Source: a virus. From it: a stretch of DNA of 31,826 nt. The stretch covers positions 1-31,826 of IMG/VR virus record IMGVR_UViG_3300027467_000489. The stretch is one strand, 5' to 3'. Every line of letters starts with the position of its first letter. Positions within the stretch are counted from its first letter, which is position 1. Under the pieces are notes generated by a model. That model had not been told where the DNA came from, made no database searches, and saw only the letters and a list, made by a program, of their open reading frames with translations. Below, piece by piece: positions 7,096-14,976 of the stretch. The translations under genes were made by a program, and so were the position numbers.

Positions 7096-7853
7096 AAAAA
7101 ATTGTTTTAATTACCGGAGGCTTTGATCCTCTACATTCTGGTCATATTGCTTATTTTAAAGCAGCAAAGGCATTGGGTGATATTTTAGTTGTAGGCGTAA
7201 ATTCTGACGCTTGGCTAACACGCAAAAAAGGTGCTCCTTTTATGCCTTATATGGAACGTGCATCAATTGTACGGAATATAGTTGGTGTAGATTTTGTTAT
7301 AGACTTTAATGACAGTGACGGTAGTGCTAAACACGCCATACAAATGGTGCGTCAAAGTTATCCTCAAGAACGTATTATTTTTGCCAACGGTGGAGATAGA
7401 ACCAAAGAAAATATTCCCGAAATGGACATCAAAGACGACAACCTAGAATTTGTGTTTGGTGTTGGCGGAGAAGATAAAAAGAATTCTAGTTCTTGGATTT
7501 TACAGGAATGGAAAGCACCTAAGACTGAACGTCAATGGGGTTACTATCGTGTTCTGCACGAAGTTCCTGGAATGAAAGTTAAGGAACTAACAGTTAATCC
7601 AGGTTGCAAATTATCAATGCAAAGACATAAGTATCGTTCAGAATATTGGATAGTGAGTGAAGGTAGAGCCGATGTTAACAAAATGATGGACAGCGGTTAC
7701 TCGTTGCCGACTGCTAGATTAGAATTGCACGACGAAGAAGATATTCCAGTCGGACAATGGCACCAATTAACAAACCCTTACGATGTGCCTTGTAGAATTG
7801 TAGAAATTCAATACGGTGAGCGTTGCGAAGAAGAGGACATAGAAAGAAAATGA
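7092..7853 (+). CDS. Cytidylyltransferase fused to a mannose-6-phosphate-isomerase-type cupin
   Basis: 253 residues from the ATG at 7092, which overlaps the previous stop as ATGA; a longer upstream start is less likely. The N-terminal domain carries GGFDPLHSGH (9-18), GGDRT (100-104) and an SSSWIL end (132-137), as in TagD/RfaE-type nucleotidyltransferases that join CMP or AMP to a phospho-sugar or polyol. The C-terminal domain (about 150-245) is a cupin with VNPGCKLSMQRHKYRSEYW and GQWHQL, close to the type II mannose-6-phosphate isomerase pattern (His179, Glu184, His224). ManC-type enzymes also join a nucleotidyltransferase to such a cupin, but with a different first domain. Likely role: making an activated sugar for the cassette. 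Confidence 0.87.
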   Translation: MKKIVLITGGFDPLHSGHIAYFKAAKALGDILVVGVNSDAWLTRKKGAPFMPYMERASIVRNIVGVDFVIDFNDSDGSAKHAIQMVRQSYPQERIIFANGGDRTKENIPEMDIKDDNLEFVFGVGGEDKKNSSSWILQEWKAPKTERQWGYYRVLHEVPGMKVKELTVNPGCKLSMQRHKYRSEYWIVSEGRADVNKMMDSGYSLPTARLELHDEEDIPVGQWHQLTNPYDVPCRIVEIQYGERCEEEDIERK

Positions 7854-8530
7854 TTAGAATATTCATTGGGTACGATCCTCGTGAAGCCGTGGCGTTTCAC
7901 GTGTGTTCGAACAGTATTATTAGACAGGCTAGTTGCCCTGTTAGTATTACTCCCCTGGCGTTGAATACATTCAATGAGTACAAAGAAACACACAGCGATG
8001 GTAGTAATCAATTTATCTACTCTAGATTCTTAACACCTGCCCTATCGGACTTTATGGGCTGGGCTATATTTGTCGACGGCGATATGATTTTAAGAGATGA
8101 TATTTTAAAATTATGGAATCTAAGAGACGAGTCAAAGGCAGTAATGGTAGTCAAACACGACTATAAAACTAAGATGACAGAAAAATATCTAGGCAGTAAG
8201 AACGAAGACTATCCTAGAAAAAATTGGTCTAGTGTTATCTTATGGAATTGCAGCCATCCTAAAAATAGAATCTTAACACCTAACTTCATTGAAAAATCTA
8301 CAGGTGCACAGCTACATAGATTTACTTGGTTAGAAGACAATGACATTGGCGAATTGCCTAAAGAATGGAACTGGCTGGATGTCGAATATGATTATAACCC
8401 AGATGCAAAATTAGTTCATTATACGTTAGGTACACCTTGCTTCCACGAATTTGCACATCAAGGAAGTTTTTCAGGCGAATGGCATCTTGAAAGAATTTAT
8501 GCAGATTGGTGTCAACAAAGGAATCTATGA
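7850..8530 (+). CDS. GT8-like glycosyltransferase
   Basis: 226 residues from the ATG at 7850, in an ATGA overlap with the fusion gene. IRIFIGYDPREAVAFHVCSNSI at the start, the FVDGDM segment with DGD at 76-78, and a late HYTLGTPCF (190-198) are laid out like GT8-family transferases, in which DxD and a C-terminal His hold the metal and NDP-sugar. It belongs to a different subgroup from its GT-A-like neighbours. Donor and acceptor are unknown. GT8 members often act on lipopolysaccharide cores or protein-bound glycans, which fits an envelope or virion glycan but does not prove it. Confidence 0.84.
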   Translation: MIRIFIGYDPREAVAFHVCSNSIIRQASCPVSITPLALNTFNEYKETHSDGSNQFIYSRFLTPALSDFMGWAIFVDGDMILRDDILKLWNLRDESKAVMVVKHDYKTKMTEKYLGSKNEDYPRKNWSSVILWNCSHPKNRILTPNFIEKSTGAQLHRFTWLEDNDIGELPKEWNWLDVEYDYNPDAKLVHYTLGTPCFHEFAHQGSFSGEWHLERIYADWCQQRNL

Positions 8531-9357
8531 ACAATTGGTTATTTTTAAGCAAAGACGGCCAGGACGAATATATTAATATGTTTGCTATCGGCACCGGAGG
8601 AAGAGTGGTGTCGACTGAAGATTTTATCTTTGAAGATTCCGAAGATCCTATTGTGATGAGAGGAATATTAAAAAAGAAAATAATTCAACAATGCTGGCGT
8701 GAACAACGAGATTTTTATTTTATTGACACTGGATATTTAGGAAATCAAAAAAGTCCTGTAAATCCAATGGGTTGGAAATACTATCATAGAATTGTAAAAA
8801 ACGATTTGCAATACGAAGGAGATATAATTCCTAGACCTAATGATAGATTTAAACAGTTAGCTATTCCGATTAGCGATTGGAAAAAAGGCGGAAGAAAAGT
8901 TTTAATTGCTGCACCCGATGAAAAACCTATGAGGTTCTACGGATTAGATCGAGAACAATGGTTGGAAGAAACTATAGAAACAATTAAGAAATATACCGAT
9001 AGACCGATTGTTGTTAGGGATAGAGTTAAGAGTAGATTAGATCGTGTAATTCATAATACACTAAAAGAAGCACTCGATGACGATGTTCATTGCCTAGTTA
9101 CTTTTAATAGTAATTCTGCAACTGAGTCAGTCCTACACGGAATACCAGCATTTATACTTGCTCCAAGCCATGCGGCTAGTCCAGTAACATTAAGAGACTT
9201 AAGCAAGATTGAAAATCCGTATTATGCAGACAAGGATAAAGTTTATGCTTGGGCTTGTCATCTAGCATATCTGCAATATCATAACAACGAACTTAGAGAT
9301 GGTTCTGCAAAAAAGATGTTAGAAGAAACATATGAGTTAATAAAGGAACATAGATGA
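8527..9357 (+). CDS. GT-B-like capsule-type glycosyltransferase, paralogue 1
   Basis: 276 residues from the ATG at 8527, ATGA overlap with the GT8-like gene. The C-terminal half has RPIVVRDRVKSR (159-170) and TFNSNSATESVLHGIPAF (192-209), in the style of KpsC/capsule-export transferases and other GT-B proteins, followed by a DLSKIENPYYADKD block. The same three-block order is present in the products at 10034 and 12933. In the other two paralogues the first block is RPHP, here RDRV, so the substrate site may differ. Role inferred: transfer of a sugar in the cassette's glycan. Confidence 0.72.
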   Translation: MNNWLFLSKDGQDEYINMFAIGTGGRVVSTEDFIFEDSEDPIVMRGILKKKIIQQCWREQRDFYFIDTGYLGNQKSPVNPMGWKYYHRIVKNDLQYEGDIIPRPNDRFKQLAIPISDWKKGGRKVLIAAPDEKPMRFYGLDREQWLEETIETIKKYTDRPIVVRDRVKSRLDRVIHNTLKEALDDDVHCLVTFNSNSATESVLHGIPAFILAPSHAASPVTLRDLSKIENPYYADKDKVYAWACHLAYLQYHNNELRDGSAKKMLEETYELIKEHR

Positions 9358-10037
9358 ACTTAAATTTTATTACCAGTCTTTCTAAAGAATATTGGGAAGG
9401 AACAGGAAAATTTTGTCTAAAGACTTGGAAAAATTTTCCAGGCACAGTGACAGTTTATATCGATCAACAAGAAGGTGACATAGCCTGGATCAATGAACTA
9501 CCATCATCCTTTGTTAAAAAATTAGTTCGTGTTCCTAATCTAAATTTAGAAGATAGAGATTCTACAAAAATTAGAAAATTCTGGGGTAAAGCCTGCGCCC
9601 AGATATCTGCAATGAGAGAACGAGGTAAAGATGAAAGAATAGTTTGGATAGATGCTGACGTTGAACAAACAGCATCCACTTTACCAGAATCTATTTTTTC
9701 TTTTAGTTTTATGGAACCAATTGCAATGTTAAACTCCGGTGACGGCGAAGACTGTTGGGAATCCGGCATAGTTGTTTTTAATCAAACTGCCGATAAGATC
9801 GATTTGGTTGTTAGAAAATATGAAAATATGTATCTAAATCAAGATAACTTGTTTAGTCTATGGAAACCTTACGATGCACAGGCATTAGGTGCTGTGGCAA
9901 TGGAAAGAGGATTTTTAAATTTATGCAAGAAAAAATGTCCTAATGCAGAAGCATTAGCTAATAGTCACTTTGCTCCATATTTTAAACATTGGATTAATAA
10001 AGATAATAAAAAATTATTAATTGAAAAGAATAAATGA
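9354..10037 (+). CDS. GT-A-like glycosyltransferase, paralogue 2
   Basis: 227 residues, ATGA overlap with the preceding gene. MNLNFITSLSKEYWEG at the start and RIVWIDADVEQT with DAD at 100-102 fit the GT-A-like group of this window. IVVFNQTADK and DAQALGAVAMERG take the places of the acceptor strand and a late loop. It lacks a clear C-terminal metal-binding His motif. Very AT-rich and Lys-rich, like its neighbours. Donor and acceptor unknown. Confidence 0.76.
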   Translation: MNLNFITSLSKEYWEGTGKFCLKTWKNFPGTVTVYIDQQEGDIAWINELPSSFVKKLVRVPNLNLEDRDSTKIRKFWGKACAQISAMRERGKDERIVWIDADVEQTASTLPESIFSFSFMEPIAMLNSGDGEDCWESGIVVFNQTADKIDLVVRKYENMYLNQDNLFSLWKPYDAQALGAVAMERGFLNLCKKKCPNAEALANSHFAPYFKHWINKDNKKLLIEKNK

Positions 10038-10966
10038 CAACAGTAGCGGTATACCACGGTTCTGTACCAAACAAAAAGAGCCAAGAAAAAATTGATCTTT
10101 TAAGATACTTCTCTGAAGGTGCTAGAAGAACAGGATCAATAGTCTACGACTATCTTGATCACTCTTATCGACCATCGGATGTGGCCATTATACAAGGTTG
10201 GGTCGCTCCCGGTCGGCCAACTGGTAAGCATTTACTCTTAAGAAATACTGTTATTCAACAACAACTTAAAAATAAAAGACACGTAATAGGTGTTGACAGC
10301 AATTTATTTCTTTATAAAAATAAAGAAAATCCTTTGCATTATCTCAGATACAGTTTTGATGGAATATTTCCTAATACAGGAATTTATTGTGATACGGAAA
10401 TTGATCCATTTCGATGGAAAAAAATTAGTCATAATTTAAAAATTCAACCTAAAGAGTGGAGAACTAACGGAGACCATATTTTGTTGTTGCTACAAAGAAA
10501 CGGCGGATGGAGTATGGGAAATCTTGATGTACAAGACTGGGCTAACGATGTTATAGCTCAGGTAAGACAATATTCCGATCGACACATAATTATACGACCA
10601 CATCCTGGAGATAAAGATGCTATAAATTATCTTAATCCTAGACTAGGTAGATGTAAAATTAAATTTTCTAAAAGAATCACTCTTAGCTATAATAAAAATT
10701 TAGAAGATGATTTAGTAGATTGTTGGGCAGCAATTAATTATAATTCAAGTCCTGCTGTAGGAGCAGCGATTGAAGGTGTTCCTATTTTTGTAATGGATCC
10801 TGCCCGTAGTCAGTGCGCAGAAATTGCTAATACTGATTTATCTCAAATTGAAAATCCACAAATGCCCTATAGAGACAGATGGCTTGAACGATTAGCCATG
10901 TTTCATTGGAATTTTGACGAACTAAGATCCGGCGAATGCTGGAGCCATATGAAAAAATTTATATGA
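10034..10966 (+). CDS. GT-B-like capsule-type glycosyltransferase, paralogue 2
   Basis: 310 residues, ATGA overlap. It contains HIIIRPHPGDK (184-194), INYNSSPAVGAAIEGVP (234-250) and a DLSQIENPQMPYRDRW block (268-283). These line up with the three blocks of the products at 8527 and 12933. RPHP and a Gly/Ser-rich loop before a GxP turn are typical for GT-B type capsule transferases. The first half has Rossmann-like stretches (VAVYHGS, DVAIIQGW, HVIGVDSN). Function inferred from family shape; substrate unknown. Confidence 0.74.
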   Translation: MTTVAVYHGSVPNKKSQEKIDLLRYFSEGARRTGSIVYDYLDHSYRPSDVAIIQGWVAPGRPTGKHLLLRNTVIQQQLKNKRHVIGVDSNLFLYKNKENPLHYLRYSFDGIFPNTGIYCDTEIDPFRWKKISHNLKIQPKEWRTNGDHILLLLQRNGGWSMGNLDVQDWANDVIAQVRQYSDRHIIIRPHPGDKDAINYLNPRLGRCKIKFSKRITLSYNKNLEDDLVDCWAAINYNSSPAVGAAIEGVPIFVMDPARSQCAEIANTDLSQIENPQMPYRDRWLERLAMFHWNFDELRSGECWSHMKKFI

Positions 10967-11712
10967 AAAAGATTTCTGTTATTACAAGTTTTAACGAAAA
11001 ATATTATGAGTTAATTGGCAAATATTGTGTTGCTACATTTTTAAAAAATTGGCCAACTGACATTAATTTAACCTGTTACGTGGAAGAAATGTCATTAACT
11101 CCCGATCCACGTATTATACAAATTCCTTTTACAGAACTTCCTGTTGAATATTTTGATTTGCAAAAAACAAAATTTAAACAAAGAGTAAAAACTTTTTCTA
11201 AAAAAGGTTATTCTGTAATTCACGCTATGGAAAACATAGATTGCGATCTATTAATATGGATTGATTCTGATGTATTAACACATACAGCGGTTCCTAGAGA
11301 ATTTTTAGAAAATTTATGTTCGTCTAAAGATCTAACTACGTTTATGGGTGTATGGCACGAAGCAAATGACAAAGAATATTTCAGTTGTGAATCAAGTTTT
11401 TTTGTTGTAAACAAAACTCATCAAAATTTTTCATTATTTTCAAAGAGATATCGTGAATATTATGATAATCGATTAACTGAGAATTTAAGAAGATTCTATG
11501 ACGGTGAAGTCCTTGGAGCAACTATTAAAGATTTAGAAAAATTAGGAGGTATGAATGAAATTAATCCTAACTTTCACAAAACTCCGATGCCAAGAACCAT
11601 ACTAAAAGATTATTTTACTCATTTTAAGGCAGGACTAAAAGAAGATGATGACCTTGATACGAGTATTGAAGAATTAATTGGCAATATTCAAACTGTTCCA
11701 GTTTGCCAATAA
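10963..11712 (+). CDS. GT-A-like glycosyltransferase, paralogue 3
   Basis: 249 residues from the ATG at 10963 (ATGA overlap); an in-frame start at 10936 inside the previous gene is less likely. MKKISVITSFNEKYYELIGKYC closely parallels the opening of the product at 5780, and LLIWIDSDVLTH carries DSD at 101-103. SSFFVVNKTHQNF is the acceptor-side strand. This is the nearest relative of paralogue 1 in the window, so the two may come from one duplication. It ends the + strand run and its last 25 bases overlap the 3' end of the minus-strand gene that follows. Confidence 0.8.
   Translation: MKKISVITSFNEKYYELIGKYCVATFLKNWPTDINLTCYVEEMSLTPDPRIIQIPFTELPVEYFDLQKTKFKQRVKTFSKKGYSVIHAMENIDCDLLIWIDSDVLTHTAVPREFLENLCSSKDLTTFMGVWHEANDKEYFSCESSFFVVNKTHQNFSLFSKRYREYYDNRLTENLRRFYDGEVLGATIKDLEKLGGMNEINPNFHKTPMPRTILKDYFTHFKAGLKEDDDLDTSIEELIGNIQTVPVCQ
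11678..11709. terminator. Hairpin at convergent glycosyltransferase ends
   Basis: CAAACTG (11689-11695) and CAGTTTG (11699-11705) form a perfect 7-bp stem with a 3-base loop; TTGG (11678-11681) and CCAA (11706-11709) can extend it across a bulge. It lies within the 25-base overlap of two convergent genes and is followed on the + strand by a pyrimidine-rich run. It could stop transcription in either direction. Confidence 0.4.
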
Positions 11713-12503
11713 CTTTCTTTTCTTCTAACCTTTAGATCTTGAGGCTTACTACGGCCTAGATCTTTTCTACCGCCTTTCAAATGGTCAAGATATGCTCCCC
11801 ATTCACTGTTAATCAGCGGATGACCTTCTCCAGTGATAAGATGGCTGCTCCAATCTAATTCATTTAAGGTTGAATTTCGTCGTACGACATCAAATACAAA
11901 ACTATCATGCCATTCTTCTAAGGTAAAAATTCCTAATTCTGCACAATCGTACATCCATTGAAATTTTTCTAAGAATTTTTGAACAGCAGGTGAACGCAAA
12001 TTCATTGCGTAAAGGCCACATTCACTAAATTTTCCTTTTCTTCCAAGAAAACACAAATCTTTGTCTGCCGGAATTAGACGTTGAATTGTTTCCATGGTAA
12101 TTGGACTATGACAAATGGTATCTGCGTCCATCCAAACTAAAATATCTGCGTCAGTTTCCTTAGCACAGTGAAAAATTGCATAGACTTTGTGGGCAAATCT
12201 AACAGCATCCCATTTAAAACCTTTGCCAGCATCTTTTCTTCGACTTCGAATAGGATCTGCTGATACATCGCCGTTAGCCTTGGGAACATTTTTCCACTTT
12301 TCTTTAAATTTCATAAGCTCTTCAACTTCTTCAAGGCGTTTTAATGTCACGTGATTGTGATTTCGTATTGCAGGATTACAAAGTTCTGGATAAATGTGAA
12401 GGGTGACCTCTTCTGGCCACTTTTCACAAAAACTATCTATCATTTTTTGGCCGTATTTTGCACGACCCGCATCATTAAAAGTTGTTACCACTGCATATTT
12501 CAT
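11688..12503 (-). CDS. GT-A-like glycosyltransferase, paralogue 4
   Basis: 271 residues from the ATG at 12503, chosen because it overlaps the upstream stop as ATGA; a start 15 bases earlier is possible. MKYAVVTTFNDAGRAKYGQKMIDSF and ILVWMDADTICH with DAD at 126-128 match the other GT-A-like members. A basic insertion (ADPIRSRRKDAGKGFKWDAVRF, in two parts) before the DAD segment is special to this copy. CGLYAMNLRS serves as acceptor strand. Co-transcribed behind the 132-aa gene on the minus strand. Confidence 0.8.
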   Translation of the reverse strand: MKYAVVTTFNDAGRAKYGQKMIDSFCEKWPEEVTLHIYPELCNPAIRNHNHVTLKRLEEVEELMKFKEKWKNVPKANGDVSADPIRSRRKDAGKGFKWDAVRFAHKVYAIFHCAKETDADILVWMDADTICHSPITMETIQRLIPADKDLCFLGRKGKFSECGLYAMNLRSPAVQKFLEKFQWMYDCAELGIFTLEEWHDSFVFDVVRRNSTLNELDWSSHLITGEGHPLINSEWGAYLDHLKGGRKDLGRSKPQDLKVRRKESYWQTGTV

Positions 12504-12898
12504 TTTCTTTTTTCCCAAACGTGAAATTTTTTATCAACCGAGGTGCATACCCAGCCTGTATTGTATAGAGCCTTCATTGTTTTTTTGTCTACTATAGAAT
12601 TTCCTTCGACTATTACAACAGATTTAAATCTTGTCCAAAAATTATTCAATTTTTCCAGCCTATCTATTTTATCTAGGTTAAAGTATATGGCCTTTATTTC
12701 ATATAATGTTTCAATATAGTCAAAATTTTCTCTATAAATTAATTTTTTTGATTTTAAAGATCTATCTTCTGCTTCTATTATAAAAGTTGTGTTATGTAAA
12801 GACACTATGTCCTGCAACATTCCAAAACCGTCACCAATTACCAAAGCATTTTCTGCTCTGCCAATAATTTTTTTGATCTTTTTTTCAAACGAGGCCAT
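12500..12898 (-). CDS. Short Rossmann-like protein, degenerate methyltransferase type
   Basis: 132 residues. ALVIGDGFGML (about 18-28) looks like the glycine-rich loop of a class I SAM fold, followed by an FIIEAED strand (38-44) ending in acidic residues, and later VVIVEG (93-98). The length is below that of a full methyltransferase and no catalytic motif is evident, so it may be a reduced or inactive relative. It starts 34 bases from a divergent + strand gene and is coupled to the glycosyltransferase downstream by ATGA. Confidence 0.6.
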   Translation of the reverse strand: MASFEKKIKKIIGRAENALVIGDGFGMLQDIVSLHNTTFIIEAEDRSLKSKKLIYRENFDYIETLYEIKAIYFNLDKIDRLEKLNNFWTRFKSVVIVEGNSIVDKKTMKALYNTGWVCTSVDKKFHVWEKRK

Positions 12899-12932
12899 AA
12901 ATTAATTAAATACTCTGATATTTATTACTCCT

Positions 12933-13757
12933 ATGCGCTTCAAACTTTATCGTGAATACGGTGCCTTAAACAGCGCACCAATTTTTAATGCAGTCGAACA
13001 AGGACTGCGTTCACTTGGCCACGAAATTGTTAATAAAGACGAAGACATACCGGTAATTTGGTCAGTTTTATGGTCAGGCAGGATGAAAAACAATCAAGCC
13101 ATATATCATAATGCTATAAAAAATAAAAAATCTGTTTTAATTATAGAAGTTGGAAATTTAAAAAGGAACGAGACCTGGAGAATTTCTTTAAACCATATAA
13201 ACGGATTAGGCGTTTTTAATAATCTTACAAATTTAGACTCCTCGAGACCAGGAAAATTAGGTATAGAATTAAAATCTCCTCCTAACAAAACAAGAGGAGA
13301 GATACTAGTGGCTTGCCAACATCAAGAAAGTCTTCAATGGGAAGGTATGCCAACTATGGCAGAATGGTGTAAGGATACGATTTCTAAAATTAGACGGCAC
13401 TCACAGCGCAGGATTATAGTTAGACCACATCCAAGGTCTCCATTTCCGTTTAGTGTGCCTAATGTAATATTAGAGAGGCCTAGACATATTCCAAACACCT
13501 ATGATAATTTTGATATTTTTTACAACTATCATTGCGTGATTAATTATAATGCAGGACCGTCTGTTCAAGCTCCTATAAATGGGATTCCCGTGCTCTGTGA
13601 TTCTTCTAGCCTAGCTGGCGAATTAAGCATTAAATGGGAAAATCTTGAAAATCCCACATTGCCAGATAGAGAAGAATGGTTTCTCAAACTCTGCCATACC
13701 GAATGGACTGTTGACGAAATAAGTCAAGGTATTCCTTTGGCAAGATTGTTCGGTTGA
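12933..13757 (+). CDS. GT-B-like capsule-type glycosyltransferase, paralogue 3
   Basis: 274 residues. RRIIVRPHPR (159-168), VINYNAGPSVQAPINGIPV (202-220) and a KWENLENPTLPDREEW block (234-249) are the same three blocks as in the products at 8527 and 10034. The end (CHTEWTVDEISQGIPL) has close matches in the end of the 10034 product (FHWNFDELRSG). No Shine-Dalgarno is visible. It is the last gene of the sugar cassette, and the promoter for the next transcript overlaps its stop codon. From memory, similar proteins occur in T4-like marine phages; the substrate is unknown. Confidence 0.75.
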   Translation: MRFKLYREYGALNSAPIFNAVEQGLRSLGHEIVNKDEDIPVIWSVLWSGRMKNNQAIYHNAIKNKKSVLIIEVGNLKRNETWRISLNHINGLGVFNNLTNLDSSRPGKLGIELKSPPNKTRGEILVACQHQESLQWEGMPTMAEWCKDTISKIRRHSQRRIIVRPHPRSPFPFSVPNVILERPRHIPNTYDNFDIFYNYHCVINYNAGPSVQAPINGIPVLCDSSSLAGELSIKWENLENPTLPDREEWFLKLCHTEWTVDEISQGIPLARLFG

Positions 13758-13782
13758 CTTTCATATCTGCCTGTTATATAAT
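13754..13782 (+). promoter_or_regulatory. Sigma70-type promoter for the uvsW transcript, apparently leaderless
   Basis: TTGACT at 13754-13759, a 17-base spacer and a perfect TATAAT at 13777-13782. The next ATG begins at 13789, six bases after the -10, where transcription itself is expected to start. The promoter overlaps the stop of the preceding gene. Confidence 0.8.
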
Positions 13783-13788
13783 AATTAA

Positions 13789-14976
13789 ATGTTAAGCTCT
13801 GTGTATGCCGAAGACATTTTTCTTCGTTTTTATACTCTTGTTCAATCTGGTCAACTACACGTTCAGCACCAGGACTTCTCGCCTATTCTTAGTTTTCACG
13901 AGAAAATTTCCAATGACAGCGAACTAACAAAAAATCAAGCTAACTACATTTTAAAAATATTAGAAAAATACAAAAATGTATCGGCATTATTGGGTTTTGA
14001 TTACAAAGACGCATTGTTAACAGCGCAATGGCAAAGACCTTTTAGAGTACTAGATCTTACAAAAAAAATCTATGTAGAAAACAAAGATGGATCTTTAGAA
14101 ATTTGTCTAAAATTTCCATATCAATTGAAAAAAGAGTTTGACGATGAAATAAATGTTAACTTGCCTAATTCAACTAGAGTCAGTCATTGGGATCAAGAAG
14201 ACAAAGTTCGACGTTTAAAATTTTACGAATACAACTTGATCAGTCTATATGAATTTGCTAATAAACACAACTTTGTAATTGACGACAGTTTTATGAGTGT
14301 GTTGTCAGATGTTGAAGAAATATGGCAAAATTCAGACAACATTATTCCCTGTTCGGAAATAATTAATTCAAAAGTTGAATTAGTAAATGCTGATCCAGAA
14401 ACCGAAGAATGGTGGTCAAATACTCGCACCGAATCATTAAACAATGATTTATTACTGGCTAAGAGTATGGGATTTCCATTGAAAAAAAATCCGGTAAGTT
14501 TAGTAGAAAAAATAGCATCTTCGTCTGAAAATTTATTCTGGATTAAAAATGTTCAAGATTTCTTTAACATTAGCACTACCGTTAAAGGCAGAGTCTGTAT
14601 AATTTTAGATAGAACATCTGACACACTAAAATGGTTACAAGAATTTGTAAAAGCAGCTGATCAAAATAGTGTTCCTAGAGAAGAAATTAAGGTATGTTTT
14701 AGAGATACTAAAGATTCAAAGACCGGTCTTAATGACTGGATTAAACTAGCAGGTGTTGGCGGCAAAGTGGATACTGGAAAATTTTTAATATTTGAATCTA
14801 AGCCAGCTAAATGGTTGTTTAAAGATAACCTTGATGTTAAAATGTTAGTAACAAATAACATTTATCCGCCAACAAGTGTTATTACAAAAGATTGGTTTGA
14901 TTCTCATCCTTGTGTAATTTATCTAGGTGCAGCAAAACCAAGCACTCATAAAGGAAGAAAGATTGTCGAATTGTAA
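13789..14976 (+). CDS. Unknown 395-aa protein upstream of uvsW
   Basis: 395 residues, starting six bases after a strong -10 box. No Walker, nuclease or zinc motif is evident. The N-terminal half is helical and charged. The C-terminal part (about 260-390) shows alternating strands and helices (GRVCIILDRT, EIKVCFRD, KFLIFESKPAKWLF, VKMLVTNN, CVIYLGA), reminiscent of a Rossmann or degenerate helicase domain. Its 3' end overlaps uvsW, so the two proteins are made together and may act together. From memory, a protein of this kind sits next to uvsW in some marine T4-like phages; its role is not known to me. Confidence 0.8.
   Translation: MLSSVYAEDIFLRFYTLVQSGQLHVQHQDFSPILSFHEKISNDSELTKNQANYILKILEKYKNVSALLGFDYKDALLTAQWQRPFRVLDLTKKIYVENKDGSLEICLKFPYQLKKEFDDEINVNLPNSTRVSHWDQEDKVRRLKFYEYNLISLYEFANKHNFVIDDSFMSVLSDVEEIWQNSDNIIPCSEIINSKVELVNADPETEEWWSNTRTESLNNDLLLAKSMGFPLKKNPVSLVEKIASSSENLFWIKNVQDFFNISTTVKGRVCIILDRTSDTLKWLQEFVKAADQNSVPREEIKVCFRDTKDSKTGLNDWIKLAGVGGKVDTGKFLIFESKPAKWLFKDNLDVKMLVTNNIYPPTSVITKDWFDSHPCVIYLGAAKPSTHKGRKIVEL

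Noticed and set aside
9464-9769. 101-aa minus-strand frame inside a glycosyltransferase gene
   Set aside because: It lies wholly opposite a well-supported gene with a DxD motif, and has no RBS or neighbours in its orientation.
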